A stretch of DNA of 64,000 nucleotides, taken from positions 1,240,001 to 1,304,000 of the forward strand of contig CAVVPY010000001.1 of the NCBI GenBank assembly GCA_963750295.1. The letters are read 5' to 3'. Under the pieces are notes generated by a model. That model worked only from the letters and a program-made list of their open reading frames with translations, did not search any database and was not told where the DNA came from. The translations under genes and the position numbers were made by a program. The DNA is from CAVVPY01 sp963750295 (GTDB lineage: Bacteria > Actinomycetota > Actinomycetes > Mycobacteriales > Jatrophihabitantaceae). Positions 1 to 6,848 of this stretch are shown piece by piece; position 1 is the stretch's first letter; every line of letters begins with the position of its first letter.

Positions 1-656
1 CGGAACTTGCGCTTACCGCGGGTCCGGTCGAGGACGGCGACCTCGAGCTGCGCAGCCGGCAGAACGCGCGCCTTGCCCTGTTCACCGCCGACGGAGCCCA
101 GCGCCGTCACAGCGACGGTCAGGGCCTCCTGCAGGCCGAGTCCCGTCGTGAAGTCGGTGCGCACGGCGGTCGTCAACGCCTCGACCTGGCCGCCCATGAC
201 CAGGAAGTCCGGCTCCTCGACGATGGTGCCGTCGTACGACAGCCGGTACAGCTGGTCGCCCTCGGGTAGGTCGGCTACCTCGGCGACGCAGATCTCGACC
301 TCGTACGGCTTCTGCTGCTCGGTGAAAATGGTGCCGAGAGTCTGCGCGTACGCGTTGGCCAGCGCCCGCGCCGTGACGTCGCGGCGGTCGTAGGAGTAGC
401 CCCGCAGGTCGGCCAGGCGGATCCCGGCGACGCGCAGATTTTCGTACTCGTTGTACTTGCCGACGCCGGCGAAAGCGATCCGGTCGTAGATCTCGCTCAC
501 CTTGTGCAGCGCCGAGCTGGCGTTCTCGGTCACGAACAGCACGCCGTCGGCGTAGGTGAGCACGACGACACCGCGCCCACGCGCGATCCCCTTGCGGGCG
601 TATTCGGACCGGTCGCGCATGATCTGCTCGGCCGATGCGTAGAAGGGCATGGACAT
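1..656 (-). CDS. prcA: Proteasome subunit alpha PrcA (3' end beyond window)
   Basis: Alpha subunit of the actinobacterial 20S proteasome. It forms the outer gated rings that receive Pup-tagged proteins from the Mpa/ARC ATPase. The first 218 or so codons are present and the C-terminus runs off the window. Visible family features are an N-terminus reading MSMPFYASAEQIMRDRSEYA, then RKGIARGRGVVVL, GKYNEYENLR, GYSYDRRDV and the TIFTEQQKPYEVE segment. As expected for an alpha subunit there is no propeptide and no N-terminal threonine nucleophile. The ATG at 656 follows a GGGGAGA ribosome site. It lies 15 bases downstream of prcB, so the two are surely cotranscribed as pup-prcB-prcA. Confidence 0.97.
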   Translation of the reverse strand, partial: MSMPFYASAEQIMRDRSEYARKGIARGRGVVVLTYADGVLFVTENASSALHKVSEIYDRIAFAGVGKYNEYENLRVAGIRLADLRGYSYDRRDVTARALANAYAQTLGTIFTEQQKPYEVEICVAEVADLPEGDQLYRLSYDGTIVEEPDFLVMGGQVEALTTAVRTDFTTGLGLQEALTVAVTALGSVGGEQGKARVLPAAQLEVAVLDRTRGKRKF

Positions 657-671
657 GACGGTGTCTCCCCT

Positions 672-1502
672 CTACGCGCCCGGCCGGGAACCGCGGTCGG
701 TGATGATCGCCCGGACGACGGGATCGAGCTCGTCGTCCGGCACCCGCTCGACACCTGCCGCCGTCGCCAGCATGACGACCGGGTAGATGCCACGCGGGAT
801 GTCAGGCCCGCCCGTCGCCGCGTCGTCGTCAGCGGCGTCGTAGAGCGATTCGACGACCACGCGGACGACCCCGAGACGGTCGAGGCCGGGATGCCACAGC
901 TTCTTGAGCGCCCCGCGGGCGAACAGCGAGCCGGATCCGACCGAGTGGTAGTACTGCTCGGGGTAGCGACCACCGGCCACGTCGAAGCTGTAGATCCGGC
1001 CTGCTGAGGCGATGTCCGGGGCGTCGACGTCGAACCCGGCGAACAACGGCACGACCGCGAGGCCCTGCATGGCCTGGCCGAGGTTGCCCCTGATCATGGT
1101 GGCGAGCCGGTTCGCCTTGCCGTCGAGGGTCAGCGGGATGCCCTCGATCTTCTCGTAGTGCTCGAGTTCGACCTGGTACAGCCGGACGATCTCGACGGCG
1201 AGGCCGGCCGTACCGGCGATGCCGACGAGCGAGAAGTCGTCGGCGGCGAAGACCTTTTCGATGTCGCGCTGCGCGATGAAGTTACCGGACGTCGCGCGCC
1301 GGTCCCCGGCCATCACGACGCCACCGTCGAACAGCGCGGTGACGATGGTCGTGCCGTGCGGGGCGTCCGGGTGAACCGGAGCCCGCCCAGGCAGCAGATC
1401 CGGCGCCGCGGCAGACAGGAACTCCGCGAAGGACGAGGACCCGGGTGAGGTGGCGTAGCGCAGGATCCCGTGGTCGGGCCCGCCCGCTCGCTCGATGCTC
1501 AA
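672..1502 (-). CDS. prcB: Proteasome subunit beta PrcB
   Basis: Catalytic beta subunit of the 20S proteasome, an N-terminal-threonine protease made as a precursor. A propeptide of about 50 residues ends in His-Gly, and the mature chain begins TTIVTALFDGG with Thr51 as nucleophile. In mature numbering the expected Asp17 and Lys33 are present (GDRRATSG and RDIEKVF). The 276-residue length is normal for the family. It lies between pup and prcA on the same strand. The annotated start gives MSIERAGG; a slightly shorter propeptide cannot be excluded. Confidence 0.96.
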   Translation of the reverse strand: MSIERAGGPDHGILRYATSPGSSSFAEFLSAAAPDLLPGRAPVHPDAPHGTTIVTALFDGGVVMAGDRRATSGNFIAQRDIEKVFAADDFSLVGIAGTAGLAVEIVRLYQVELEHYEKIEGIPLTLDGKANRLATMIRGNLGQAMQGLAVVPLFAGFDVDAPDIASAGRIYSFDVAGGRYPEQYYHSVGSGSLFARGALKKLWHPGLDRLGVVRVVVESLYDAADDDAATGGPDIPRGIYPVVMLATAAGVERVPDDELDPVVRAIITDRGSRPGA

Positions 1503-1623
1503 CGCCGCTCCTGCCTGTTACGAATCCGGCCTGTGTCCCGACCCTATCGACAGGCTGCGGGCTCTCGCGCCGAGGTCAGCCGACGTGACACATGGGCGGT
1601 GTCGCAGGCGCGCAGGGCACCGG

Positions 1624-1830
1624 TCACTGGCCACCCTTCTGGACGAATGCGCGCACGAAGTCCTCGGCGTTGGACTCGAGTACCTCGTCGATCTCGTCGA
1701 GGATCGCGTCGACGTCCTCGTTCAGCTTCTCGTGCCGCTCGGCGACGTCGCTGCTCGATTCGACCGAAGCGTCGACCTCGTCCTCGTGGGTGCGCTGCGG
1801 GCGGCTCTGGCCACCTTCGTGAGTCGGCAT
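1624..1830 (-). CDS. pup: Prokaryotic ubiquitin-like protein Pup
   Basis: A 68-residue, acidic, disordered protein that is ligated by PafA to lysines of target proteins and marks them for the proteasome. It ends in the diagnostic Gly-Gly-Gln, so it needs Dop deamidation before use. The C-terminal half (VDAILDEIDEVLESNAEDFV) is the conserved helix that binds Mpa. The start at 1830 was chosen over an in-frame ATG eight codons upstream because AGGAGGG sits just before it. It is first in the pup-prcB-prcA set, separated from prcB by about 120 bases. dop and pafA are not in the window. Confidence 0.96.
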   Translation of the reverse strand: MPTHEGGQSRPQRTHEDEVDASVESSSDVAERHEKLNEDVDAILDEIDEVLESNAEDFVRAFVQKGGQ

Positions 1831-1928
1831 CGTCGTCCCTCCTGTCCTCGCCACAAGCCTAGTCTGCGATGCGTCGGCACACCGGGCGAAGGTGCTTGTC
1901 GCATAGTTTCTCGTTACCGTGTCGGGGC

Positions 1929-2363
1929 ATGACCGTCCCCGCTGCGATCAGCCTCGTCACACTCGGCGTCCGCGACATCGTCAGGTCGACCCGGTTCTAC
2001 GGGGCCCTGGGCTTCCCGCTGTCGCCGGCCTCGGTAGCCGGTGAGGTGAGCTTCTTCCGGACCCGTGGCGGCCTGCTGGGTCTGTACGGAACGGACGCCC
2101 TCGCCGCGGACATCGGCATCGACGCGCCGTCCACCGGAGGCTTCCCCGGTGTGACCCTCGCGATCAACGTGGCGGCACCGGACGAGGTCGACGCGGCACT
2201 GCGGACGGCGATGTCGGCCGGGGCGCACATACTCAAGCAGCCGCAGGCGACCGAGTGGGGTGGCTACCACGGCTATTTCGCCGACCCGGACGGTCACGCC
2301 TGGGAGGTCGCGCACAACCCGTTCTGGCCCCTGGGCGAGGACGGGCTGCCGCAGTTGCCGTGA
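1929..2363 (+). CDS. VOC/glyoxalase-family protein
   Basis: Protein of 144 residues with the vicinal oxygen chelate fold (glyoxalase I, extradiol dioxygenase and bleomycin-resistance superfamily). It begins with ISLVTLGVRDIVRSTRFYGALGF and ends with GGYHGYFADPDGHAWEVAHNP, the usual first and last metal-site strands of this superfamily. The substrate cannot be predicted. The ATG at 1929 was preferred to an upstream alternative because homologous sequence begins there. It is a lone gene divergent from pup and convergent with the SDR gene at 2377. Its position at the edge of a sterol region is suggestive only. Confidence 0.85.
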   Translation: MTVPAAISLVTLGVRDIVRSTRFYGALGFPLSPASVAGEVSFFRTRGGLLGLYGTDALAADIGIDAPSTGGFPGVTLAINVAAPDEVDAALRTAMSAGAHILKQPQATEWGGYHGYFADPDGHAWEVAHNPFWPLGEDGLPQLP

Positions 2364-2376
2364 CGGATGCGACCGA

Positions 2377-3141
2377 TCAGCCCATGTAGAACGAGTGCGT
2401 CGCGGTCGCGCCGCCGTCAGCGGCGAATTCGCCGCCGTTGCAGTACGAGCTGCGGTCACTGGCAAGGAACAGGACGAGTTCGGCGATCTCCTCCGGCTGC
2501 CCGACCCGCTTGAGCGGGATGCGTTTGGCCACCGGGGTGAAGTCCACGTCCGCACCGCCGGCGACGTCACGAACCATGTTCGTGTCGATCATCCCGGGAT
2601 GGACGGAGTTCACCCGCACACCGTGCGGGCCGAGCTCCACCGCGGCCACCTTGGTCATGCCGCGGATCGCGAACTTGGTGGCCGTGTACCCGACCAGGTA
2701 GGACATGCCGGCCAACCCCTCGACCGAGGAGATGTTGACGATCGAGCCTCGGCCGGCCGCCATCATCGGCTTGGACACCGCGCGCATGCCGAGGAACGTC
2801 CCGACCTGGTTCACGTTCACCAGGCGCAGGTACTGCTCGAGCGTGGTGTCCGGCAGCGCCGAGAAGTCGAGCAGTCCGGCGTTGTTCACCAACACGTCGA
2901 CGCCACCGAGCGTCTCGACCGCCTCGCCCACAACGGCGGCCCAGTCGTCCTCGTTCGAGACGTCCAGATGGCGGTAGTACGCGTTGCCACCGAGGGATTC
3001 GGCCAGTTCCTTGCCGTCCTCGTCCCGCACATCTGCCACGACCACGCGCGCGCCGTGCTCGACGAACAGTCGGGCAGCGGACGCGCCCTGCCCGCGTGCC
3101 GCGCCGGTGATGATCGCGACCCGCCCGTCCAGATCGTTCAC
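2377..3141 (-). CDS. SDR-family (3alpha,20beta-hydroxysteroid dehydrogenase-like) oxidoreductase
   Basis: Classical short-chain dehydrogenase/reductase of 254 residues, NAD(P)-dependent. It has the TGAARGQG cofactor loop (residues 13-20), VNNAG, the catalytic serine in NISSVEGLAG, and YTATK. The segments FLGMRAV.KPM, GRGSIVNISS.EGLAG and ELGPHGVRVNSVHPGM resemble M. tuberculosis FabG3/Rv2002, a 20beta-hydroxysteroid dehydrogenase. A role in steroid hydroxyl/ketone interconversion is therefore plausible but inferred. The GTG at 3141 overlaps the stop of the upstream membrane-protein gene (GTGA) and follows GGGGA. It is the last gene of the operon that starts with fdxD. Confidence 0.88.
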   Translation of the reverse strand: MNDLDGRVAIITGAARGQGASAARLFVEHGARVVVADVRDEDGKELAESLGGNAYYRHLDVSNEDDWAAVVGEAVETLGGVDVLVNNAGLLDFSALPDTTLEQYLRLVNVNQVGTFLGMRAVSKPMMAAGRGSIVNISSVEGLAGMSYLVGYTATKFAIRGMTKVAAVELGPHGVRVNSVHPGMIDTNMVRDVAGGADVDFTPVAKRIPLKRVGQPEEIAELVLFLASDRSSYCNGGEFAADGGATATHSFYMG

Positions 3142-3737
3142 GAAGTCCCCATCGACTCGCCGGGACGGCATACCCGGCAGGTGGTGGTCGCGCTCCCGGT
3201 GTTGCGGTACGCGACGAGGTCGTCGCGGCTGGCGATCAGCGGACAACTGCGCAGGTGCACCGTGGTGCCGTCACCAGCGAGGACGAATTCCGAAGCCGCC
3301 GGCTGGCCCGCGGCAGGGCTCTCGGCGGCGGAGACGCGCTCGGTGACGGCGTTGCTCAGGGCGAGCAGCGCGTCGGTGAGCGCGCGAGTGCCTTCGCGCT
3401 GATCGGCCGCCATCCGGGCCAGCCACGCACCGAAGTAGACGAAGCCGCCGAAGAAGGTCAGCCCCAGGCCGAGGATCCCGCCTGAGATCAGGTACGTGTT
3501 CTGGTCGTAGGTGTAGTGCGAGTGCGCGCTGCCGTACCAGCCGAGGCAGATCGCCAGGACGCCGAGCGGCATGAGCGCCGCGCCGCCGATGAACATCCCG
3601 ATCTGGATGCGCCGGACGCGCGGGTCGATGAGTGGCGCGGCCGTGACCGGGCGCGGCGCAACAACACCGGCCGCGGACGGGCTCGGCCGGGGTGATGCGG
3701 TACTCGCCGAAACGCCCGCCGTCGTGGTCGCCGTCAT
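3138..3737 (-). CDS. Small membrane protein with C-terminal Cys/His motif
   Basis: Unrecognised protein of about 199 residues. After a Pro/Ala/Ser-rich N-terminus of some 45 residues come two hydrophobic segments (IGMFIGGAALMPLGVLAICL and LISGGILGLGLTFFGGFVYF), then an amphipathic linker and a soluble tail. The tail ends VHLRSCPLI, about 20 residues, then CRVCRP. That spacing (H.xx.C then C.xx.C) resembles a small metal-binding knuckle such as the one in Ada-type domains; this is inference. The start at 3737 has GAGAAGG nine bases upstream; an in-frame ATG at 3746 overlaps the upstream stop. Its place in the coupled transporter operon suggests an accessory role in the envelope. Confidence 0.72.
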   Translation of the reverse strand: MTATTTAGVSASTASPRPSPSAAGVVAPRPVTAAPLIDPRVRRIQIGMFIGGAALMPLGVLAICLGWYGSAHSHYTYDQNTYLISGGILGLGLTFFGGFVYFGAWLARMAADQREGTRALTDALLALSNAVTERVSAAESPAAGQPAASEFVLAGDGTTVHLRSCPLIASRDDLVAYRNTGSATTTCRVCRPGESMGTS

Positions 3738-3742
3738 CCGCG

Positions 3743-5284
3743 TCATCCTTCTCGTAGGTTCGGAACGCCCTTGCTCAACCCGAATCGGCAGGGTGCAGCA
3801 CCACCGAGCAACGAGCCGCCGGCCGTCTGGAGCAGCCACGCGAACGCAGCGGCCAGCACCAGGCCGAGGAGCACCAGGAACTTGGGCACCGTGCCGAGCG
3901 TCGGCAGGTTGAAGCCGGTCGGCTGGGCCCCCACCGGCGTCGTCCCGCTGCCGGTGCCCGTGCCGCCGTCGAAGCCACCGGTCGATCCAGTACCGCCGTC
4001 GAAGCCGCCCGTGGACCCGGTGCCGCTGCCGAAGCCACCGTTGCCGCCGTACGAGCCACCGCCCGTACCCCCAGGCGATCCGGTCGGTCCGGACGGCGGG
4101 GGTGTGGACGAGCCGCCACCAGACGGGTAGACGTACGCGGGCGTAGCGGAGGTGTTTGCCGTGACCTGGCCGAGGTTGATGACGAACTTCGGCTTGAGCT
4201 GCAGCAACGGCGCGAGGTTGGTGGCCGCGTCGGGCCCGAGCAGCTTGACGATCGCGCCGAGGGGGCCGTTGATCGCGTCCTTGAGCGTGGCCGTGTCGAT
4301 AGTGATCACGAGGGCCGTGGCCGAGTACGAACCCGCGGCGGCCTCGACCTTGCGTTCCACCGGCGCGGCGGCGATCGTCACTCCGAGTTTGGTGATTGCG
4401 TCGGTCGCGCTCTTCGGCAGCTCAGGAAGCTTGACCGCCTTGCCATCACCGGTGAGCACGCCCTTGTCGCCGAGCCCGATCTCGATGCCGGCGATCGTCA
4501 GGCCGCCGATGCGCACCGACCCGGTCGCGGTCGCCTTCTTGCCGTCACTGGTGATCGTCGTCGAGGACTTGAAGCCGTCGATGCCCAGCACTCCGTGCAG
4601 GATGCTGATCGATGACGCTGCTGCGGTGGCGGTGGTCTTGACGAGCTTGTCGCCCACGGTGATGGTCGTCGTGCTGGTCATGTTCTCGGCCGTCATCAGC
4701 TGGGCCAGCGTTGCCGACACCGGCACCGGCACCTTGGGCGGCGCCTGCTGTCCCGCCGAGGGCTTCTGGCCGGTCAGCGATCCGAGGCCGTCGCCGAGTC
4801 CACCGGACAGGTCGGTGTGCGGGCCGGCGATCCCGAGCCCGGTCACCTTCGCGGTGGTGGTGACGCCGTCGGTGGAGGTGCTCATCCCGTTTCCGTCGGT
4901 GAGCTGCGCGCGGTTCTTCGCCGGTGCGGACTCGGTGGCCGGGTACCGCGAGTTCACCTGGACGGGGTAGGTGCTGCCAGGCCGCCCGGTGATCTGGTCG
5001 AATCCGTCACCGAGGACGTATCCGGGCCAGAGGTAGCTCGCGGTGGCCCGCGTGGACGGGCCGGGTGAGGCGGTCGCATTCGCGTACCCGAGCGTGAAAT
5101 CGCCCTGCGGGTCGGACGGCAACGGAAACACCGGTTCGTACATCTCGAGACGAATGACATTCGCCATCGCCGAGGCGGAGTACCCGCCCAGGGACGATCC
5201 CGTGCTGGCCGCGGGACCGGGCCAGGCCAGCACGCCGATCGCGATCGCCGTGCCCGCCGCCAGCACTACGCGTCGAGATCTCAT
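3743..5284 (-). CDS. Secreted, C-terminally membrane-anchored protein with Gly-rich stalk
   Basis: Protein of 513 residues with no family I can name. It has a Sec signal peptide (MRSRR, then a hydrophobic core, cleavage near PGPAA-ST) and a Ser/Thr/Gly-rich, probably beta-structured region of about 370 residues with recurrent ATATGSVRIGGLTIAGI-like segments. A Pro/Gly stalk with decapeptide repeats GSTGGFDGGT follows. The C-terminal membrane helix (FLVLLGLVLAAAFAWLL) precedes a short tail. This is an exported protein tethered to the cell surface without an LPXTG motif. Its ATG overlaps the livF stop by four bases (ATGA), so it is produced together with the ABC transporter. A surface receptor or sterol-capture role is a guess from context. 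Confidence 0.75.
   Translation of the reverse strand: MRSRRVVLAAGTAIAIGVLAWPGPAASTGSSLGGYSASAMANVIRLEMYEPVFPLPSDPQGDFTLGYANATASPGPSTRATASYLWPGYVLGDGFDQITGRPGSTYPVQVNSRYPATESAPAKNRAQLTDGNGMSTSTDGVTTTAKVTGLGIAGPHTDLSGGLGDGLGSLTGQKPSAGQQAPPKVPVPVSATLAQLMTAENMTSTTTITVGDKLVKTTATAAASSISILHGVLGIDGFKSSTTITSDGKKATATGSVRIGGLTIAGIEIGLGDKGVLTGDGKAVKLPELPKSATDAITKLGVTIAAAPVERKVEAAAGSYSATALVITIDTATLKDAINGPLGAIVKLLGPDAATNLAPLLQLKPKFVINLGQVTANTSATPAYVYPSGGGSSTPPPSGPTGSPGGTGGGSYGGNGGFGSGTGSTGGFDGGTGSTGGFDGGTGTGSGTTPVGAQPTGFNLPTLGTVPKFLVLLGLVLAAAFAWLLQTAGGSLLGGAAPCRFGLSKGVPNLREG
3960..4049 (-). repeat. 30-bp in-frame tandem repeat in the surface-protein stalk
   Basis: Two adjacent 30-base units (about 3963-3992 and 3993-4022) encode the decapeptide GSTGGFDGGT twice. 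Degenerate Gly-rich copies continue on the 5'-coding side. The units keep frame, so copy-number change would only lengthen or shorten the stalk. Confidence 0.75.
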
Positions 5285-6000
5285 GCCGCACCCCCGAAAT
5301 AGAGTTCGCTGAGCTGCCGCTCGATCTCTGCCGGTTCACCTGTGGCCACTATGCGGCCACCGTGCATGACTGCTGCGTAGTCCGCAACTCGCAGCGCACT
5401 GGCCGCGAACTGCTCGACCACGAGAATCGAGACGCCGGCATCGGCGATTTCGCCGACGGTGTCGTAGAGGCTCTCGACGATCAACGGCGCCAGACCCATC
5501 GACAGCTCGTCGAGCAGCAGCAGCGCCGGGTCCGAAGCGAGTGCGCGGCCCAGTGAGAGCATCTGCTGCTCACCGCCGGACAGGCTGCCGGCCAGCTGCC
5601 GGCGCCGCTCCTTCAGCCGCGGGAACCGCGCGTAGGCCTCGGTCAGGATCTTCTCGACCGGCGTGCCCGAGTAGGACGCGAGCCACAGGTTCTCTTCCAC
5701 GGTGAGGTTCGGGAATACCCCGCGCCCCTCGGGCACCATGCACAGCCCGGCCCTGGTCAGCTCGTCGGGTCCGGCGCCGCTCACGTGCACCCCGGCCAGG
5801 TGGATGTCGCCGTCGGTCGCCGGCATCAGCCCGCTGAGCACCTTCAGCAGGGTGGTCTTGCCCGCGCCGTTCGCGCCGAGCAGCGCCACGACGGCACCTC
5901 GCGGCACGGACAGGTCGACCCCGCGGAGCACCTCGATGCGTCCGTAGGCGGCGCGGACGCCGATCAGTTCGAGGATGGGGGGCGGCGTGGCTGCGGTCAT
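5281..6000 (-). CDS. livF: HAAT-type ABC transporter ATP-binding protein LivF
   Basis: One of the two ATPases of a branched-chain amino-acid-type (HAAT) ABC importer, 239 residues. Visible are Walker A GANGAGKTTLL, Q-loop region, signature SLSGGEQQM, Walker B LLLLDELSMGLAP and the switch region VEQF. The last has Gln where ABC proteins usually show His, which is common in LivF. It has four-base ATGA overlaps with livG upstream and the surface-protein gene downstream. The substrate is not given by the ATPase. The operon context (Hsd4A, FdxD, KstR box) argues for a steroid or sterol-derived acid rather than an amino acid. Confidence 0.92.
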   Translation of the reverse strand: MTAATPPPILELIGVRAAYGRIEVLRGVDLSVPRGAVVALLGANGAGKTTLLKVLSGLMPATDGDIHLAGVHVSGAGPDELTRAGLCMVPEGRGVFPNLTVEENLWLASYSGTPVEKILTEAYARFPRLKERRRQLAGSLSGGEQQMLSLGRALASDPALLLLDELSMGLAPLIVESLYDTVGEIADAGVSILVVEQFAASALRVADYAAVMHGGRIVATGEPAEIERQLSELYFGGAA

Positions 6001-6848
6001 GAGACACCCCGCACGGCCGGCAGTTCCATCGTGCGCTCGGTAGGTCGATCCGGCTCGGCCTCAGCCGGACGCCGGGCCGCGGGCAGCGGCTTCGGACGAA
6101 CCGCTCGGGTGGTGTCCTCGGAGCTGAAGCCGAGGTAGGCGGCCTGCACCGCGCGGTTGCCTCGGATCTCGGCCGGCGTTCCGGTCGCGATCACCTTGCC
6201 GAATTCGAGGACGTGGATCAGGTCGCAGACCCCCATCACCAGTTCCATGTCGTGCTCGACCATCAGGATGGCGGTGCCGTCCTTGGCGAGATCACGCAGC
6301 AGCGCACCGAAGCTCTCGGTCTCGGCCTCGTCCAGGCCCGAGGACGGTTCGTCGAGCAGCAGCAGGCTCGGTTCGATGGCGAGGGCACGGGCCATCTCGA
6401 GCAACCGGGCGACGCCTGTCGGGATCGAGTCGGCCCGCTGCTGCGCGTAGCGCGCCACGCCGACGCGTTCGAGCAGCGCATCGACGACCGCGTCGTGGCT
6501 ACCGCGGCGGAACCAGCGACTCACCCCGCCGTGGATCTCGCGTGCGACGAGGACGTTCTCGCGGACGGTGAGCGAGCCGAATGCCTCCAGCCGCTGGAAG
6601 GTGCGGCCCATGCCGCTGCGTGCCCGCGCGTTCGGAGTCGACCGGCTGATGTCGCTGTTGCGGAAGCGGATGCGGCCCGCCGTCGGCGGCTGCAAGCCGG
6701 TGATCACGTTGAACAGGGTCGTCTTTCCTGCACCGTTCGGGCCGATCAGGCCGGTGATCGTCCCCGGCTCGACCGAAAGGCTCGCGTCGTCGACTGCGGT
6801 CACGCCGCCGAAGCGGACGATGACACCGGTGACCTCAAGCAACGCCAT
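5997..6848 (-). CDS. livG: HAAT-type ABC transporter ATP-binding protein LivG
   Basis: Second ATPase of the HAAT importer, 283 residues. Walker A is GPNGAGKTTLFN and Walker B is LLLLDEPSSGLDEAE, followed by the His switch in MVEHDMELVM. The usual LSxGQ signature is replaced by IPTGVARLLEMARALA, a divergence seen in part of the LivG family. After the core, the last 40-45 residues are a Pro/Arg/Glu-rich extension. The ATG at 6848 was chosen because the conserved protein begins there. It overlaps the permease gene by 14 bases, and its stop overlaps the livF ATG (ATGA). Confidence 0.92.
   Translation of the reverse strand: MALLEVTGVIVRFGGVTAVDDASLSVEPGTITGLIGPNGAGKTTLFNVITGLQPPTAGRIRFRNSDISRSTPNARARSGMGRTFQRLEAFGSLTVRENVLVAREIHGGVSRWFRRGSHDAVVDALLERVGVARYAQQRADSIPTGVARLLEMARALAIEPSLLLLDEPSSGLDEAETESFGALLRDLAKDGTAILMVEHDMELVMGVCDLIHVLEFGKVIATGTPAEIRGNRAVQAAYLGFSSEDTTRAVRPKPLPAARRPAEAEPDRPTERTMELPAVRGVS

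Noticed and set aside
1831..1854. Longer Pup with eight extra N-terminal residues
   Set aside because: The upstream start lacks a ribosome site, whereas AGGAGGG precedes the start at 1830.
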